Shown piece by piece: positions 5,857 through 6,982 of a DNA stretch of 6,982 bases; the stretch's first letter is position 1, and every line of letters begins with the position of its first letter. Origin of the DNA: Nitrospina sp. Lineage in GTDB: Bacteria; Nitrospinota; Nitrospinia; Nitrospinales; Nitrospinaceae. The notes under the pieces were generated by a model. That model made no database searches. It was not told where the DNA came from and was given only the letters and a program-made list of their open reading frames with translations. The stretch spans positions 1 to 6,982 of the forward strand of contig SMVS01000022.1 of assembly GCA_004357435.1 (NCBI GenBank), given 5' to 3'. The position numbers and the translations under genes were made by a program.

Positions 5857-6758
5857 CTCTGCAATTAAAATCTCCCGCAAAAATCAACCTGGGGCTTTTT
5901 ATTTTGGGTAAGCGGCAGGACGGATACCACGAGTTGGAGACCCTGTTGCAAATGGTCAGTCTGTACGACACGTTGGAGCTGACGGCATTGCCAGCCGGCA
6001 TTGAATTAATTTGCGATCACCCAGGGGTGCCCAGCGACCAGACCAACCTGGTGGTGCGGGCCGCCCGGCTCCTGCTCGAAAAAGGCGCCGCAGGCCGGGC
6101 TTTAGGTTGCCGTATCCATTTGCATAAAAATATTCCAGCGGGCGCCGGACTGGGTGGCGGCAGTGGCAATGCCGGCATCGTTCTGCGCGGCTTGAACCAG
6201 CTCTGGCAGTTGCATTTGAGCATCTCTCAACTGGCAGAAATTGCCGCCCAGATAGGCTCCGATGTGCCGTTTTTTCTCGGTTCTCCGGCGGCGCTGGGCC
6301 GCGGCCGGGGCGAGCGCCTCACACCACTCCAACCTGCTAAAAAATTTTACGTTATCCTGCTTTATCCGCGGCTCGCGGTGGCCACTTCCGAGGTCTATAG
6401 GGGCCTGAATTTAGATTTGACAAAAAAACAAAAAAATATTAATATTTTGCACCAATTTTTTTCCGAGTCGGATATCGCCAGTTTGGGTGCGCATCTGCAC
6501 AACGACTTAGAACCTGTTGTATTTAAAAGATATCCGATTGTTCAAAAGGCTAAAGAGGCATTGAGTGCCCTCGACCCTGATGGCGTTCTGGTGTCCGGTA
6601 GCGGTTCGACGGTTTTCGCTATTTTTGGTGATTCGGCAAGTGCGCGGCAAGCCTTCGCCCGGTTGCAGGGCGGCGATTGGGACTTGTTTTTGACGGAAAC
6701 CGTCACCAGCTTGTCGGAGTTTTTGCCGGCGAGCCTTTGCCATGATTTAAAACCGTGA
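5853..6758 (+). CDS. ispE: 4-diphosphocytidyl-2-C-methyl-D-erythritol kinase
   Basis: A cytoplasmic GHMP-family kinase that phosphorylates the 2-hydroxyl of CDP-methylerythritol with ATP in the MEP pathway for isoprenoid precursors. The 301 residues are slightly longer than E. coli IspE (283). Motif 1 is SPAKINLGLFILGKRQDGYH with catalytic Lys10; the ATP-binding glycine loop is PAGAGLGGGSGNAG (residues 95-108; usually GGSSNAA, so G replaces the second S); IGSDVPFFL holds catalytic Asp137; the third GHMP motif is VSGSGSTVFAIF (247-258). The ATG at 5853 overlaps the TGA of the LolB-like gene (ATGA), which suggests translational coupling; GAGG sits only 2 bases upstream. In-frame starts at 5796 and 5841 exist but would add sequence before a motif that normally begins near residue 6. 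Residues ~190-204 are encoded by a strikingly AT-rich stretch with two A7 runs. Its product feeds undecaprenyl-phosphate and quinone synthesis. Confidence 0.97.
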   Translation: MTLQLKSPAKINLGLFILGKRQDGYHELETLLQMVSLYDTLELTALPAGIELICDHPGVPSDQTNLVVRAARLLLEKGAAGRALGCRIHLHKNIPAGAGLGGGSGNAGIVLRGLNQLWQLHLSISQLAEIAAQIGSDVPFFLGSPAALGRGRGERLTPLQPAKKFYVILLYPRLAVATSEVYRGLNLDLTKKQKNINILHQFFSESDIASLGAHLHNDLEPVVFKRYPIVQKAKEALSALDPDGVLVSGSGSTVFAIFGDSASARQAFARLQGGDWDLFLTETVTSLSEFLPASLCHDLKP

Positions 6759-6925
6759 AACGAATTGTGTTCAGGGGAGTTCTTTTCCAAATTTATTTGA
6801 TCCTACCCAAATCTTAAACTAATTTTCCAGCGGAATTTCCAAAGCCATTTGGCGATCAATCGAATAGAGATTTTGCCTCTCACATGGGGAGAAACGGGAA
6901 AATGAGTACGGAGTTGGGAGATCAT

Positions 6926-6982
6926 TGGGGCGTCGTCAAGTGGTTAAGACTCAGGGTTTTGGATCCTGCATGCGGAGGTTCG
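6926..6982 (+). tRNA. tRNA-Gln (anticodon UUG), 3' part cut by window edge
   Basis: The first 57 nt of a tRNA: 5' acceptor strand TGGGGCG (6926-6932); D arm with GTC/GAC stem and AAGTGGTTAA loop; anticodon stem CAGGG (6952-6956) pairing with TCCTG (6964-6968) around the loop TTTTGGA, which puts TTG at positions 34-36 (6959-6961), decoding CAA (and CAG by wobble); variable loop CATGC; T stem GGAGG and the start of TTCG. The U1-G2-G3-G4-G5 acceptor start is typical of bacterial tRNA-Gln. The 3' half of the T arm and acceptor lies outside. The 167 bases upstream (6759-6925) contain no gene and no clear terminator. A poor promoter candidate is TTGCCT-19-GAAAAT (6873-6903), so read-through from the ispE operon is possible. 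In Pseudomonas, tRNA-Gln also lies between ispE and prs. Confidence 0.93.

Noticed and set aside
6822..6838. TTCC/GGAA mini-hairpin after ispE as a terminator
   Set aside because: Only 4 bp, with a mismatch beyond and no T-run; I see no convincing terminator between ispE and the tRNA.

Overview
The window looks like an ordinary chromosomal segment of a diderm (Gram-negative-type) bacterium. Two proteins carry lipoprotein signals, one of them resembles LolB, and the isoprenoid gene belongs to the MEP pathway. GC content is moderate and several starts are GTG or TTG. The gene order TPR protein - LolB-like lipoprotein - ispE - tRNA-Gln is the one I recall from Pseudomonas and other proteobacteria, where prs follows. 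The DUF721 domain at the head of the operon and the general style of the proteins would suit a deltaproteobacterium-like or Nitrospinota-like lineage, but I cannot assign a taxon from the sequence alone.

Left part, minus strand: the 5' portion (89 codons) of a gene for an exported protein with one EF-hand-like calcium loop runs off the left edge (1-267). A candidate promoter lies at 359-388. A gene-free stretch (268-634) with AT-rich inverted repeats follows. Next comes a complete multi-membrane GT-C-type glycosyltransferase on the minus strand (635-2296), carrying an unusual ~60-residue hydrophilic loop.

Middle: the divergent intergenic region 2330-2743 holds a 35-nt near-symmetric hairpin that looks like a dispersed repeat (2403-2456), two or three more inverted repeats, a possible leftward -10 box, and a convincing sigma70-type rightward promoter (TTGAAT-17-TACAAT, 2661-2689).

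Right part, plus strand: a tightly packed operon. One 752-codon frame (2744-5002) joins a DUF721/DciA-like domain to what looks like a lipoprotein signal peptide and about a dozen TPR repeats. A LolB-like lipoprotein (to 5856) overlaps or abuts it, and ispE (5853-6758) overlaps the lipoprotein stop by four bases (ATGA). After 167 gene-free bases, the first 57 nt of tRNA-Gln(UUG) close the window.

The operon mixes outer-membrane lipoprotein functions with isoprenoid precursor synthesis, as it does in Pseudomonas. The most unusual item is the single reading frame joining a normally cytoplasmic replication-helicase-associated domain to a secreted TPR lipoprotein. I found no phage, CRISPR, toxin-antitoxin or other clear accessory system.
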